A stretch of 33,703 nucleotides of DNA from positions 1 to 33,703 of the forward strand of contig CAYUVK010000055.1 in NCBI GenBank assembly GCA_964448105.1, written 5' to 3'. The notes under the pieces were generated by a model. It had not been told where the DNA came from. It was given only the letters and a program-made list of their open reading frames with translations, and did no database searches. The position numbers and the translations under genes were made by a program. Positions 8,019 through 16,157 of the stretch are shown here, one piece after another (positions within the stretch are counted from its first letter, which is position 1; each line of letters begins with the position of its first letter). Source of the stretch: CAVQBP01 sp964448105 (lineage in GTDB: Bacteria; Bacteroidota; Ignavibacteria; Ignavibacteriales; Ignavibacteriaceae).

Positions 8019-8870
8019 TTGAAACTCTTATTTGTAGTATTTTTACTAATTATCTACGAATCGGTTTCACAAGCGCAAATGATCGCAGGGGCTAAGCAGA
8101 TATCGATATCAAATTCAGGGGCTGCACTTTCCAACGACGTTTTCGCTATTTTTAATAACCCAGCCGGTTTATCCCAAATGAATTGGAAAGAAATAGGTAT
8201 TTTCTATTCTCCCGCTCCTTTTGGTTTTAAAGAATTAGCTAATGGATTTATCGCATATAACGAACCGTTCACCTTTGGATCCCTGTCCTTCGGTGCCATG
8301 ACTTACGGCTTTGAATTATATAAAGAAAATAAAATCCTGCTCGGATTTTCCCATAATTTTTTGAATAAATTCTTTCTAGGCATCGCCTTAAATTATCACT
8401 CTGTCTCAATAAAAAGATACGGCAACAAGTCTGTTTTTTATTTTAATTTCGGAGGTTTGGCTTACATTACACCGGATTTAAGATGGGGATTTTTCGTTTA
8501 CAATATTAATAGAATTTCTTTTGTAAATGAAGATGATCAAATTCCAACAACTTTTAATTCCGGGTTCAGCTATAATTTGATACCGGAACTTTCGCTTAAC
8601 TTTGCTCTAGAAAAAGATATAAGATATTCCGCATCTTTGAGATTCGGAATTGATTATTATATTATTAATAATCTTTCTCTTCGAACGGGATTTTCTAACG
8701 AACCTTCTACATATTCGGCAGGTATTGGAATTAATTATGCGTTTATCAGCTTTGATTATGCAATTTACAATCATCCGGATCTGGGGCTTACACATCAAGC
8801 CGGGATAATAATCAGTTTTCAAAATATTGGGAATAGGTACAAAAAAATAAAAGAGTACCTAGGTAACTGA
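8019..8870 (+). CDS. PorV/PorQ-family outer-membrane beta-barrel protein
   Basis: The 283-residue protein has a signal peptide (MKLLFVVFLLIIYESVSQAQ) and then the family opening GAKQISISNSGAALSNDVFAIFNNPAGL, typical of PorV/PorQ and related FadL-like barrels. The rest alternates aromatic, glycine-rich strands (FGSLSFGAMTYGFELY, LRFGIDYYI, YSAGIGINYAF), as expected for an outer-membrane barrel. It is shorter than typical PorV (about 370), so PorQ-like or a general family member is safer. In T9SS, PorV and PorQ shuttle or anchor cargo at the outer membrane. The gene starts with TTG without a clear ribosome site and runs divergently from porD. The fold and family are well supported; the exact T9SS role is not. 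Confidence 0.75.
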   Translation: MKLLFVVFLLIIYESVSQAQMIAGAKQISISNSGAALSNDVFAIFNNPAGLSQMNWKEIGIFYSPAPFGFKELANGFIAYNEPFTFGSLSFGAMTYGFELYKENKILLGFSHNFLNKFFLGIALNYHSVSIKRYGNKSVFYFNFGGLAYITPDLRWGFFVYNINRISFVNEDDQIPTTFNSGFSYNLIPELSLNFALEKDIRYSASLRFGIDYYIINNLSLRTGFSNEPSTYSAGIGINYAFISFDYAIYNHPDLGLTHQAGIIISFQNIGNRYKKIKEYLGN

Positions 8871-8894
8871 AATTATACAAGTATAGTTTAATAG

Positions 8895-9011
8895 CCCCGC
8901 TATTTATGGCGGGGTGAAAGAGAAACCAAATAACTGGGGCTTTAACTCAACATAAAATCCTTTTGGATAAAACACTAATATTTAAGGATTCATCCCACTG
9001 CAAATGGCGGG
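8895..9011. repeat. Two GC-rich hairpins in the gap before the HhH-barrel gene
   Basis: CCCCGC at 8895-8900 pairs with GCGGGG at 8909-8914. Farther on, CCCACT (8994-8999) and GGCGGG (9006-9011) form a second, weaker hairpin. The CCCACT...GGCGGG pair returns at 23623-23648 with a longer loop. They stand out sharply in this AT-rich DNA. The first may end transcription of the PorV/PorQ-like gene, although no T tract follows. Otherwise the 8871-9091 gap holds nothing I recognise. Confidence 0.5.
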
Positions 9012-9091
9012 TAAATAAAAAATTTCTTTGTAGAACTTAAGTCAATAAAAATATTTTTTATTCATATACATTATCAGATTATAATTTTTCT

Positions 9092-11068
9092 ATGGCGGTT
9101 TTTATAATCATTTTTATCCTTTTTTTTAATATTGCCAGCGGACAGGCATTAGAAGATACAACATATCGGGAAGCGGAAGAAACCATTACTGACCTGCTTC
9201 AAGAACCTTCCGAAGAATCTGATAATTCTGATTTGTACGAAACAATCGAAGATCTTATAAATAATCCTATAGACATAAATAAAGCCGTCTTAAATGAATT
9301 ACAAAGAGTTCCCTATATTGATATTACAACTGCAAATATAATTTTAAATTATAGAAAAAAGTTCGGACGTTTCTTTTCAGTAAATGAATTAAATTCAGTT
9401 GGAAATCTTTCGAAAGAAACAGTCGAAAAAATATCTCCGTTTTTAACTGTAACTGACGATATGTCATCTGCAAAAAATTCAGGTAATCTTATTTCTAATT
9501 ATTCCGTCAAATTAAGAAGCAGGATACAAAATGATTTGCAGAAAAGAAAAGGTTTTATCGATAAAAAATTTACCGGCTCAAAGTATAAAATTTATAATAA
9601 AATAATAACAAATTATAAAAATATTGAGGTTGGATTTTTAACTGATAAAGATCCCGGTGAAAACTCAATTAATGATTTTTCTTCTTATTTCTTATCAATA
9701 AAACATTTAGGATTTATAAATAATGTTGTATTGGGAGATTACACAGTAGCATGGGGACAGGGATTAACATTATGGCGTCCCTATGGTTTTTCCAAAGGTG
9801 CGGATGCTGTTTTCCCTATCAAGAAGAATGCAAAGATAGTTAATAGATATGCAAGCTCTACGGAAAATAATTTTTTAAGAGGAGCGGCAGCAAATTTTGG
9901 ATTTAAAAACTTTTTATTAATAGCATTTTATTCTAAAAATAAATTTGATGCAAATATAGATTCATTCTCTAACGGCATTTTATCAACTCCTATTGATGGA
10001 CTACATCGAACCGACAATGAAATTACAAAAAGGAAATCCTCTGAAGAGATTATGTATGGTTCGGCTTTAAACTTCAGCAATAATTTTATTAATACAGGGA
10101 TTCTATATTATAAATCTGTTTTTAGTAATCCTTTTATTCCCGGTTCAATGTTTGATATTCAAGGAGATAATTTTAACTATACATCATTTTATTATGATTT
10201 GTACCCGGACAAAATAAATCTTTTCGGTGAGCTGTCATTTGACGGTAAATCTTTAGCCTCAATAAATGGAATTCAGATCCCTGTAAATAAAAATTTCATA
10301 TTTGTAACCTCAATCAGAAGCTACCCGAGAAATTTTATAAACCTCCATGGATTTTCTTTCGGTGAAAAATCAGGTACCGGGAAAAATGAATTCGGAATTT
10401 ATAACGGCGTAAGATGGAATTCCCCTATCGGTACTGTCAATTTCTATTATGATCAATTCAAATTTCCATATGCTTCATACGGAATACCTTTGCCAAGCAC
10501 CGGTAATGAATTTCTGATCGATTATAAAAATAAATTTGTAAAAAATTTTGATACGCGGCTGAGATTTAAATATGAAAATAAGGAAACTGCCTTTAATGAA
10601 AACAATCTCTTGATATTAGGAAGAAGGATTAAAAAAGTATCAAGACTCGAAATAATTTACACAATTAGCTCTCAATTCAAAGTAAAAGGAAGATTTGAAT
10701 ATAACAATATTTCCATGAACACAGGTGTTTTTGAAGAAGGTTTCCTGGCCTTTCAGGATTTACAATATAATCCTTCACAGGTTATCGGTTTATATTCAAG
10801 AATTGTTTTTTTCAAAACCGGTTCTTATAATTCTGCCGTTTATGAATATGAAAATGATTTAGCCGGGACTTTATTAAATACTGCATTATTTGGCGAAGGG
10901 ATCAGGTGGTACCTGCTTGTCAGATTTAATCCATATAAAATCATTACCATATCTTGTAAATATTCTGAAACTTTTAAACCGAAAGAGAAATCCTTGGGCT
11001 CAGGTTTAATGGAAATAGATGGAAATTTAGATAACCGTTTCAGCTTTCAATTAGATCTAAATTATTAA
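9092..11068 (+). CDS. Helix-hairpin-helix domain fused to a large outer-membrane barrel-like protein
   Basis: The 658-residue product starts with a signal peptide (about residues 1-18, cut near ASGQA), then an acidic stretch (20-50), then a ComEA-like helix-hairpin-helix region at about 55-120 (DINKAVLNELQRVPYI, FGRFFSVNELNSVGNLS). From about 130 to the end, alternating aromatic/polar strands (SVKLRSRIQ, WGQGLTLWRPYGF, GVRWNSPIGTVNFYYDQF) and a terminal FSFQLDLNY indicate a beta barrel. The C-terminal aromatic residue fits outer-membrane insertion. HhH motifs usually bind DNA without sequence preference, so a role in DNA binding or uptake at the surface is possible but unproven; the domain could also act only as a structural plug. 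No Shine-Dalgarno sequence is seen and no earlier in-frame start exists. Its stop overlaps the convergent cyclase stop by two bases. Confidence 0.75.
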   Translation: MAVFIIIFILFFNIASGQALEDTTYREAEETITDLLQEPSEESDNSDLYETIEDLINNPIDINKAVLNELQRVPYIDITTANIILNYRKKFGRFFSVNELNSVGNLSKETVEKISPFLTVTDDMSSAKNSGNLISNYSVKLRSRIQNDLQKRKGFIDKKFTGSKYKIYNKIITNYKNIEVGFLTDKDPGENSINDFSSYFLSIKHLGFINNVVLGDYTVAWGQGLTLWRPYGFSKGADAVFPIKKNAKIVNRYASSTENNFLRGAAANFGFKNFLLIAFYSKNKFDANIDSFSNGILSTPIDGLHRTDNEITKRKSSEEIMYGSALNFSNNFINTGILYYKSVFSNPFIPGSMFDIQGDNFNYTSFYYDLYPDKINLFGELSFDGKSLASINGIQIPVNKNFIFVTSIRSYPRNFINLHGFSFGEKSGTGKNEFGIYNGVRWNSPIGTVNFYYDQFKFPYASYGIPLPSTGNEFLIDYKNKFVKNFDTRLRFKYENKETAFNENNLLILGRRIKKVSRLEIIYTISSQFKVKGRFEYNNISMNTGVFEEGFLAFQDLQYNPSQVIGLYSRIVFFKTGSYNSAVYEYENDLAGTLLNTALFGEGIRWYLLVRFNPYKIITISCKYSETFKPKEKSLGSGLMEIDGNLDNRFSFQLDLNY

Positions 11069-12165
11069 CTAACAGTTTCGATATCATCAAGATCAGAAAT
11101 AGAAACATTGTTATCTTTTTCCCCATTTATATAATACATATCAATCTCCCCTTTTCCTTTTGCATTTAACCTCCCCCTGTATTCACATTCAAAATAATCT
11201 TTTATTAAATGGTATGTAGGACCTGAAATATTAATTGCATTCGGTTCACAACAGCTGCACATCCTGCTTGCAATATTTACAGTATCACCCCACACATCAT
11301 AAGTAAATTTATTGCTGCCGACTATCCCTGCTACAACTCCACCGGAATTAATTCCGGCCATAAATTTCCATTTGTACTTAGAATTTTTATTTCTTTTATT
11401 AATATAATCTCGCATTTCAATAGCAGCATTAATTGTTCTAACAGCATGATCGGGTAATTCATCAGGGATACCGCTCCCGATCATATAGTTGTCCCCCATT
11501 GTTTTCAATTTTTCAAGACCGTATTTAGCAATTATATCGTCAAATCCGGAAAACATTTCATTCAGTTCATTCAAGATTTCTTCTGGAGTTAATTCCGCTG
11601 TTTGTTTTGCAAAGTTATAAAAACCTGTAAATAAAATTGAAACCTCATTATAATTTCGCGGTCTTATTTCACCTTTTTGTTTCCATTCGTTTACAATTTG
11701 AGCAGGTAATATATTATGAAGAAGCTGATCGGTTTTCTTTTTCTCTTCTTCGAGTTCTTTTGTTTTTTGCTTTACTTTGGTTTCAACGTTATGTTTATAG
11801 AATGCCATCTCCAGTGTAGAGTTAAGACTCTTTTCCTCAAAAGGTTTTAACAAATAACCGAATGGTTCAGTTACCATTGCTTTCTGTAATATTTCTTCAT
11901 CAGTTAAAGCTGTAAGATAAACGACAGGTAAATTAAATCTCTCCTTAATAATTTTCGCTGCTTCTATTCCGTTCATTTTTCCGGCCAGTAATATATCCAT
12001 TAATATTAAATCAACATCAACATCAGGTAATTTTTCCAGAAGCTCTTCGCCGGAACTTACGGTTAATGTTACATTGTAGCCGAGTTTATTTAAAGTCCTT
12101 TTAAGATCTATTGAAATGATATTTTCATCTTCTACTACAATGATGTTACCCTTATTATTTATCAT
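11065..12165 (-). CDS. Receiver domain-class III nucleotide cyclase protein with altered metal site
   Basis: The 366-residue protein has a phosphoreceiver domain (1-125: acidic E12/D13, phosphoacceptor Asp57 in LILMD, Thr85, Lys107), a coiled coil rich in Lys/Glu (about 126-150), and a class III cyclase catalytic domain (about 155-345). The cyclase keeps Lys221 and Asp290 expected for adenine recognition, the second metal Asp225 (KTMGD), Asn297 and Arg301 (VNIASR). However, the first metal-binding Asp, normally in F-(A/T)-D, reads FTG: Gly181, codon GGT, one base from GAT. It may therefore be weak, inactive or regulatory. It probably responds to phosphorylation by a histidine kinase elsewhere. 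A cyclic-nucleotide-binding kinase gene 14 kb away could be a partner by function only. The gene sits downstream of the ABC ATPase gene behind a 360-base gap, so it likely has its own promoter. Confidence 0.85.
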   Translation of the reverse strand: MINNKGNIIVVEDENIISIDLKRTLNKLGYNVTLTVSSGEELLEKLPDVDVDLILMDILLAGKMNGIEAAKIIKERFNLPVVYLTALTDEEILQKAMVTEPFGYLLKPFEEKSLNSTLEMAFYKHNVETKVKQKTKELEEEKKKTDQLLHNILPAQIVNEWKQKGEIRPRNYNEVSILFTGFYNFAKQTAELTPEEILNELNEMFSGFDDIIAKYGLEKLKTMGDNYMIGSGIPDELPDHAVRTINAAIEMRDYINKRNKNSKYKWKFMAGINSGGVVAGIVGSNKFTYDVWGDTVNIASRMCSCCEPNAINISGPTYHLIKDYFECEYRGRLNAKGKGEIDMYYINGEKDNNVSISDLDDIETVS

Positions 12166-12525
12166 TCAGACTCCCCAACACCATATTCAGCGAAAATATT
12201 TTCATTTGAACCTTTATTATTTTTGGAAAAAAGGATAATCTTTTTGATGAATAGTTAAAATCACCAGATATGTCATTTCCAATAAAATGCCAATATTTTT
12301 TTATTTAAAATATCTATTCTTTTATTTTCATCAAAATATTTTTTAGGGTAATAATTGATAATAATTCGTACTAATACGAATATTTTTCTCTATTAGCAAA
12401 TAATTCGCGGTTCTATTACGAGGCAAATAGTCAATTTTCCAGGAAATTTAGGTGCCTTAAGATGTGCGAATTTTAAATAATATTTTTTATTCTCTATTTG
12501 AAGTTATTGAAGCAGAACTTCTATT
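12166..12525. other. AT-rich gap with a small palindrome; likely cyclase promoter region
   Basis: No open frame is convincing in these 360 bases between the stop of the ABC ATPase gene and the start of the minus-strand cyclase gene. ATTCGTA (12364-12370) and TACGAAT (12375-12381) form a perfect 7-bp stem with a CTAA loop, about 200 bases upstream of the cyclase start. It could be an operator. On the plus strand a T tract follows it. No promoter was picked with confidence. Confidence 0.4.
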
Positions 12526-13629
12526 TCATATAGCTTCTTCCGTTTCCCCGTCAAAAAAGTGAAGCCTGGATGAATCAATATATAATTCTCTTTTTGAGTT
12601 AGGCTCCGGCTTTTCCCTGGCAGGAATCCTTGCTACAAATTGAACTTCATCGATATTGAAATACAAAAATATTTCGTTTCCCATCGGTTCAACCACATCA
12701 AGTATTGTTTCAATTTTTCTAAAGTTTGAATTTTCGGATGTAGAACTTACATCATAAATATCCTCGGGACGGATCCCCAGCCAGACTTTTTTATTTGAAT
12801 AGCTCTTTAATTTATCGTTATAAGAACCGTTTAAATTAAATTTCAAATGACCGCTTTCACTGAAAAACGAAATATTGTTTTCATATAAAATTTTTCCCCC
12901 AATAAAATTCATTGAAGGGCTGCCGATAAAACCGGCAACAAATTTATTCTTCGGAAAGTTGTATAAATTTAACGGAGTGTTAATTTGTTGAATGATCCCA
13001 TCTTTCATAATTACAATCCTGTCCCCCATTGTCATTGCTTCGGTTTGATCGTGAGTAACATAAATCATCGTAGCTTTTAAATCATTGTGAAGCTTTGAAA
13101 TTTGTGTTCTCATCTGAACACGCAGCTTCGCATCAAGGTTGCTTAACGGTTCATCAAACAAGAAGACTTTTGGCTTTCTAACGATTGCCCTTCCAACTGC
13201 TACACGCTGTCTTTGTCCGCCTGACAGTATTTTTGGTTTCCTATCTAGAAAAGGGATTAGCCCTAAAATCTTTGCTGCTTCATTTACCCGGTTTCTGATT
13301 TCCTCTTTTGGAAATTTTCTAAGCTTTAAGCCGAAAGCCATATTTTCAAATACTGTCATATGCGGATATAAAGCATAATTCTGAAAGACCATTGCAATAT
13401 CCCTGTCTTTAGGTGACAGATCATTAACACGTTTGCCGCCTATTATAAGATCACCGGAAGTTATTTCTTCCAATCCGGCAATCATTCTTAAAGTTGTAGA
13501 TTTACCGCATCCAGATGGTCCAACAAGAACAACAAACTCTTTATCTTTAACCTCAATGTTTATATCCTTTGCGGCTATATTTCCCCCCTCGTATACTTTT
13601 GTTACGTCTTTCAAAATTACTTCTGCCAT
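12526..13629 (-). CDS. ugpC: Sugar ABC transporter ATPase (UgpC/MsmK/MalK type)
   Basis: This 367-residue cytoplasmic ATPase would drive an importer of sugars or glycerol-phosphate type. It has Walker A GPSGCGKST (37-45), Q-loop Gln83, signature LSGGQRQR (135-142), Walker B VFLFDE with Glu160, D-loop SNLDAKLR and switch His193 (VTHDQTEA). The C-terminal third (about 240-367) is a TOBE-type regulatory region with the WLGIRPEDI motif usual in this subfamily. No permease or binding protein gene is nearby, so it may serve several transporters as MsmX does. It follows aroA by only 4 bases and is likely co-transcribed with it. The symbol marks the subfamily; the substrate is unknown. Confidence 0.85.
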   Translation of the reverse strand: MAEVILKDVTKVYEGGNIAAKDINIEVKDKEFVVLVGPSGCGKSTTLRMIAGLEEITSGDLIIGGKRVNDLSPKDRDIAMVFQNYALYPHMTVFENMAFGLKLRKFPKEEIRNRVNEAAKILGLIPFLDRKPKILSGGQRQRVAVGRAIVRKPKVFLFDEPLSNLDAKLRVQMRTQISKLHNDLKATMIYVTHDQTEAMTMGDRIVIMKDGIIQQINTPLNLYNFPKNKFVAGFIGSPSMNFIGGKILYENNISFFSESGHLKFNLNGSYNDKLKSYSNKKVWLGIRPEDIYDVSSTSENSNFRKIETILDVVEPMGNEIFLYFNIDEVQFVARIPAREKPEPNSKRELYIDSSRLHFFDGETEEAI

Positions 13630-13633
13630 TTTT

Positions 13634-14914
13634 TCACCTAATTATTTTTGATAATTGGTTTATAAAATCCGGATTAGAAATACTTGCACAACTAAAGTTA
13701 TTAACTCTTCCGCCATCTTTCAACAGCAGTGATAAAATTCCAAAAGCCATTGCGATTCTATGATCTCCAAAACTTTCAAAGACCGGATTATAATTCATAA
13801 CTTTACCGGAAATTGAAAATCCATCTTTCTTTTCTTCAACATCCAAGCCTAATAATTTCATGTTATAACAAATTGCATTTATTCTATCAGTTTCCTTAGC
13901 TCTTAATTCCGATACTTTATCAATTTCAAATTTTCCATCGGCAAAAATTGACGCAACAGTTAATATAGGAATTTCATCAATAATATTGGGAATTATTTTT
14001 TCTTCTATTTTAATATTATGAAGTTCGCTGCTAAATATTTTCAGATCACCGAAAACGTCCCCGTTCATTTCCTTTATATTCTCTGTTTCAATTTTTGAAC
14101 CCATATTTTTTAAAACATCAAGGAATCCAGTTCTTGTTGGATTTAACGAAACATTTTTAATTACTAAAAATGAATTTTTAGCAAGTAAGCAGAGAACAAT
14201 AAAGAAAGCTGAAGAAGAAATATCAGATGGGACAAAATATGTTTTAGGTATAGGGTAATCATCTTTCGAAACAAAAGTTATTTTACCGGTATTATTAATC
14301 TTTGTTTTTAAATCAAGCATTTTTTCAGTGTGATCTCTCGATGGGAATTTCTCAATTACGGAAGTCACATGGTCCGAATGAAGTCCAGCCAGTAATACAG
14401 CACTTTTAACCTGGGCGCTTGCAACAGGCAGTTCATAATTGATTCCAATAATTTCTTTAGAAGGATAAAAATATAATGGTAGAGTAAAATCTCCGGTTGC
14501 TTTTATTTTTCCATTCATTGCGGTCAGCGGTGATATTATCCTCTTCATGGGACGTTTTGAAAGAGATTCGTCACCAATAAGTGTAGACTCGAAATTTTGA
14601 GCTATTAATATACCGGATATTAATCTGGCCGTAGTCCCTGAATTTCCCGCATCCAAAGAACTAACCGGTTTTTTAAAATTCTTAAATCCCCTTCCGGTTA
14701 TTTCAACAAAATTATGTTTCTTTTCGATTTCAGCACCAAGTTGTCTAAAACATTTTTGGGTTGAAACAACATCCTCCCCGTTTGATAAATTAAATACTTT
14801 AGACTTCCCTTCGGCAAGTGAAGAAAACATGACTGCCCTGTGAGAAATTGATTTATCTCCCGGTAATTCAAGTTCACCGTTCACTTTGTCAATATGATTA
14901 AAAGACTGCTCCAT
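13634..14914 (-). CDS. aroA: 3-phosphoshikimate 1-carboxyvinyltransferase (EPSP synthase)
   Basis: The 426-residue enzyme joins shikimate-3-phosphate and phosphoenolpyruvate in the sixth step of the shikimate pathway. Visible signatures are LPGDKSISHR (17-26), DAGNSGTTARL (88-98), SKRPM (119-123), FPSRDHTE, the ELRAKETDRI loop and FGDHRIAMA near the C-terminus. Length is normal. The form GNSGTTARL with GDxSLSKRPM is closer to the Gram-positive/class II-like group than to the E. coli type. It lies 4 bases upstream of the ABC ATPase gene and about 70 bases downstream of trmH, with an inverted repeat between them. No other aro genes are present in the window. Confidence 0.95.
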   Translation of the reverse strand: MEQSFNHIDKVNGELELPGDKSISHRAVMFSSLAEGKSKVFNLSNGEDVVSTQKCFRQLGAEIEKKHNFVEITGRGFKNFKKPVSSLDAGNSGTTARLISGILIAQNFESTLIGDESLSKRPMKRIISPLTAMNGKIKATGDFTLPLYFYPSKEIIGINYELPVASAQVKSAVLLAGLHSDHVTSVIEKFPSRDHTEKMLDLKTKINNTGKITFVSKDDYPIPKTYFVPSDISSSAFFIVLCLLAKNSFLVIKNVSLNPTRTGFLDVLKNMGSKIETENIKEMNGDVFGDLKIFSSELHNIKIEEKIIPNIIDEIPILTVASIFADGKFEIDKVSELRAKETDRINAICYNMKLLGLDVEEKKDGFSISGKVMNYNPVFESFGDHRIAMAFGILSLLLKDGGRVNNFSCASISNPDFINQLSKIIR

Positions 14915-14924
14915 TTGTATTTCG

Positions 14925-14969
14925 GATTTCGGAATTCTAGTTTAATTTATCAGTTCGCATTCCGAAATC
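14925..14969. repeat. Inverted repeat between trmH and aroA
   Basis: GATTTCGGAAT (14925-14935) and its exact reverse complement ATTCCGAAATC (14959-14969) flank a 23-base spacer. The surrounding TTTCGGATTTCGGAATT resembles the repeat at 3502-3560. It sits between the stop of trmH (14986) and the start of aroA (14914), so it could influence read-through from one gene to the other. Confidence 0.6.
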
Positions 14970-14985
14970 TGCAATTTATATCGTT

Positions 14986-15573
14986 TTACTTTTTATACGT
15001 CCATTGATTTATTTTTTCTTCAAGCTCAGCTTTGGAATATTCAGATTTTCCATACATTCCTTCTGCAGTCCTCTGTCTTAAAGCTTCATATAAAATTACT
15101 GCAGCAGCAACGGATACATTTAAACTCTGAACCATTCCATACATTGGTATTAAAAATTTTTTATCTGCAAGCTGTGCTGCTTCGTCCGATACTCCTCTAT
15201 GTTCATTACCCAAAACCACAGCAGATTTTTTTGTAAAATCAATTTCAAATAAATTAATTGAATCATCCGAGATAGAAGAGGCGTAAACCGTAAATCCTTC
15301 CTTTCTCAGGTTCTCATAGCATTCTTTAATGCTTTTATATTTCTCTCTTTCGACCCATTTAAATGCAGAAGCAGAAGATTTTTTCCCGATTTTCGGAAAT
15401 GGTTCTATATAATATACTAATGAGACTTTCGGTACTCCAACCGCATCGCAAGTTCTGAATATTGCACTTACATTATGAGGATCGTGAATATTTTCTAACA
15501 CCACTCTTAACGAAGGCTGACGGTAATTAATAACGGATATAATTTTGATTTTTCTTTTCTCTGTTTTAGACAA
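14986..15573 (-). CDS. trmH: SPOUT-family tRNA/rRNA 2'-O-methyltransferase (TrmH-like)
   Basis: A 195-residue knotted methyltransferase that would methylate a ribose 2'-OH in RNA, in TrmH typically Gm18 of tRNA. The three SPOUT motifs are all visible: motif 1 ENIHDPHNVSAIFRTCDAVG (27-46) with the catalytic-type Arg40, motif 2 VVLGNEHRGVSDEA (119-132), and motif 3 IPMYGMVQSLNVSVAAAVIL (142-161), which forms the SAM-binding knot. The size and the lack of an N-terminal L30e-like extension favour TrmH over the RlmB/23S group. It heads the run that continues into aroA. The precise RNA target cannot be read from sequence. Confidence 0.85.
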   Translation of the reverse strand: MSKTEKRKIKIISVINYRQPSLRVVLENIHDPHNVSAIFRTCDAVGVPKVSLVYYIEPFPKIGKKSSASAFKWVEREKYKSIKECYENLRKEGFTVYASSISDDSINLFEIDFTKKSAVVLGNEHRGVSDEAAQLADKKFLIPMYGMVQSLNVSVAAAVILYEALRQRTAEGMYGKSEYSKAELEEKINQWTYKK

Positions 15574-15658
15574 AGCTATAATTTTAAAGGAAAAAATTAT
15601 TATTTATTGCTAAGGATTAAAAACTGTTAAAACAGTTCAATATTAATTTTTTGTTATT

Positions 15659-15688
15659 ATTAACTTCGGGATTAATCCCGAAGTTAAT
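15659..15688. repeat. 30-bp perfect palindrome
   Basis: Every position from 15659 to 15688 equals the reverse complement of the opposite position; the core is TTCGGGATTAATCCCGAA. It lies between the HicB-like gene and the trmH start. There is no T tract on either side, so an ordinary terminator is unlikely. It could be an operator or a dispersed palindromic repeat. A smaller hairpin, AACTGT/ACAGTT, is just before it at 15622-15637. Confidence 0.8.
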
Positions 15689-15778
15689 GAGAAAATTTCA
15701 ATACTTATACGTTTCAACGGTTTTAATTATCTATGATTTTAATCCAGTCATTTTGAATTAACAGTGCATTTTTCCAAA

Positions 15779-15810
15779 ACTCCATCACTCCATTATTCCA
15801 ATATTCCAGA
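15779..15810. repeat. Degenerate 8-bp tandem repeat
   Basis: Four units in a row read ACTCCATC, ACTCCATT, ATTCCAAT and ATTCCAGA, a period of 8 around a TCCA core. They lie just after the stop of the HicB-like gene. Simple repeats of this TTCCA kind look like slippage products; no function is implied. Confidence 0.55.
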
Positions 15811-15816
15811 TTATTC

Positions 15817-16038
15817 CTATTTATTAAAAACTAATTTATAAATTATCTTATTATTAATTTTTCGCGCTCTATCAACTTTAAATTTTTTTACATCGGTTTT
15901 TAGGTAAAAAGCCGCCAATTCCAGGACTTTATTCATTACTGTATCTTCATCATGAGCCCAGCTTTCACATCCTTTCAAAGAAGGAATTTCACCGGTATAA
16001 CCATCATCTGTTTTTTTTATTATAATATCTAATATCAT
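15817..16038 (-). CDS. HicB-like (UPF0150) small protein without a HicA partner
   Basis: The 73-residue protein begins MILDIIIKKTDDGYTGEIPS and continues LKGCESWAHDEDTVMNKVLE. That is the partial RNase H-like fold of HicB antitoxins, in which the GYTGEIPSLKGC strand-turn and a following helix are typical. A full HicB usually adds a DNA-binding C-terminus; here only a short basic tail follows (KINNKIIYKLVFNK). The 240 bases downstream and 120 bases upstream contain no HicA-like frame, so this is an orphan antitoxin or a stand-alone regulator. It sits between the short aldehyde dehydrogenase-like gene and trmH, with repeats on its downstream side. Confidence 0.65.
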   Translation of the reverse strand: MILDIIIKKTDDGYTGEIPSLKGCESWAHDEDTVMNKVLELAAFYLKTDVKKFKVDRARKINNKIIYKLVFNK

Positions 16039-16157
16039 CGACTAATTTATAATTTACACATCGAGACAAATCAGGTAAATGAAGGAAGACGCAACCCGGA
16101 ACTATTTTCTACTTATTAATGAACCGGCAATCTGTAAATAAAAGAATAAATTTTTAA

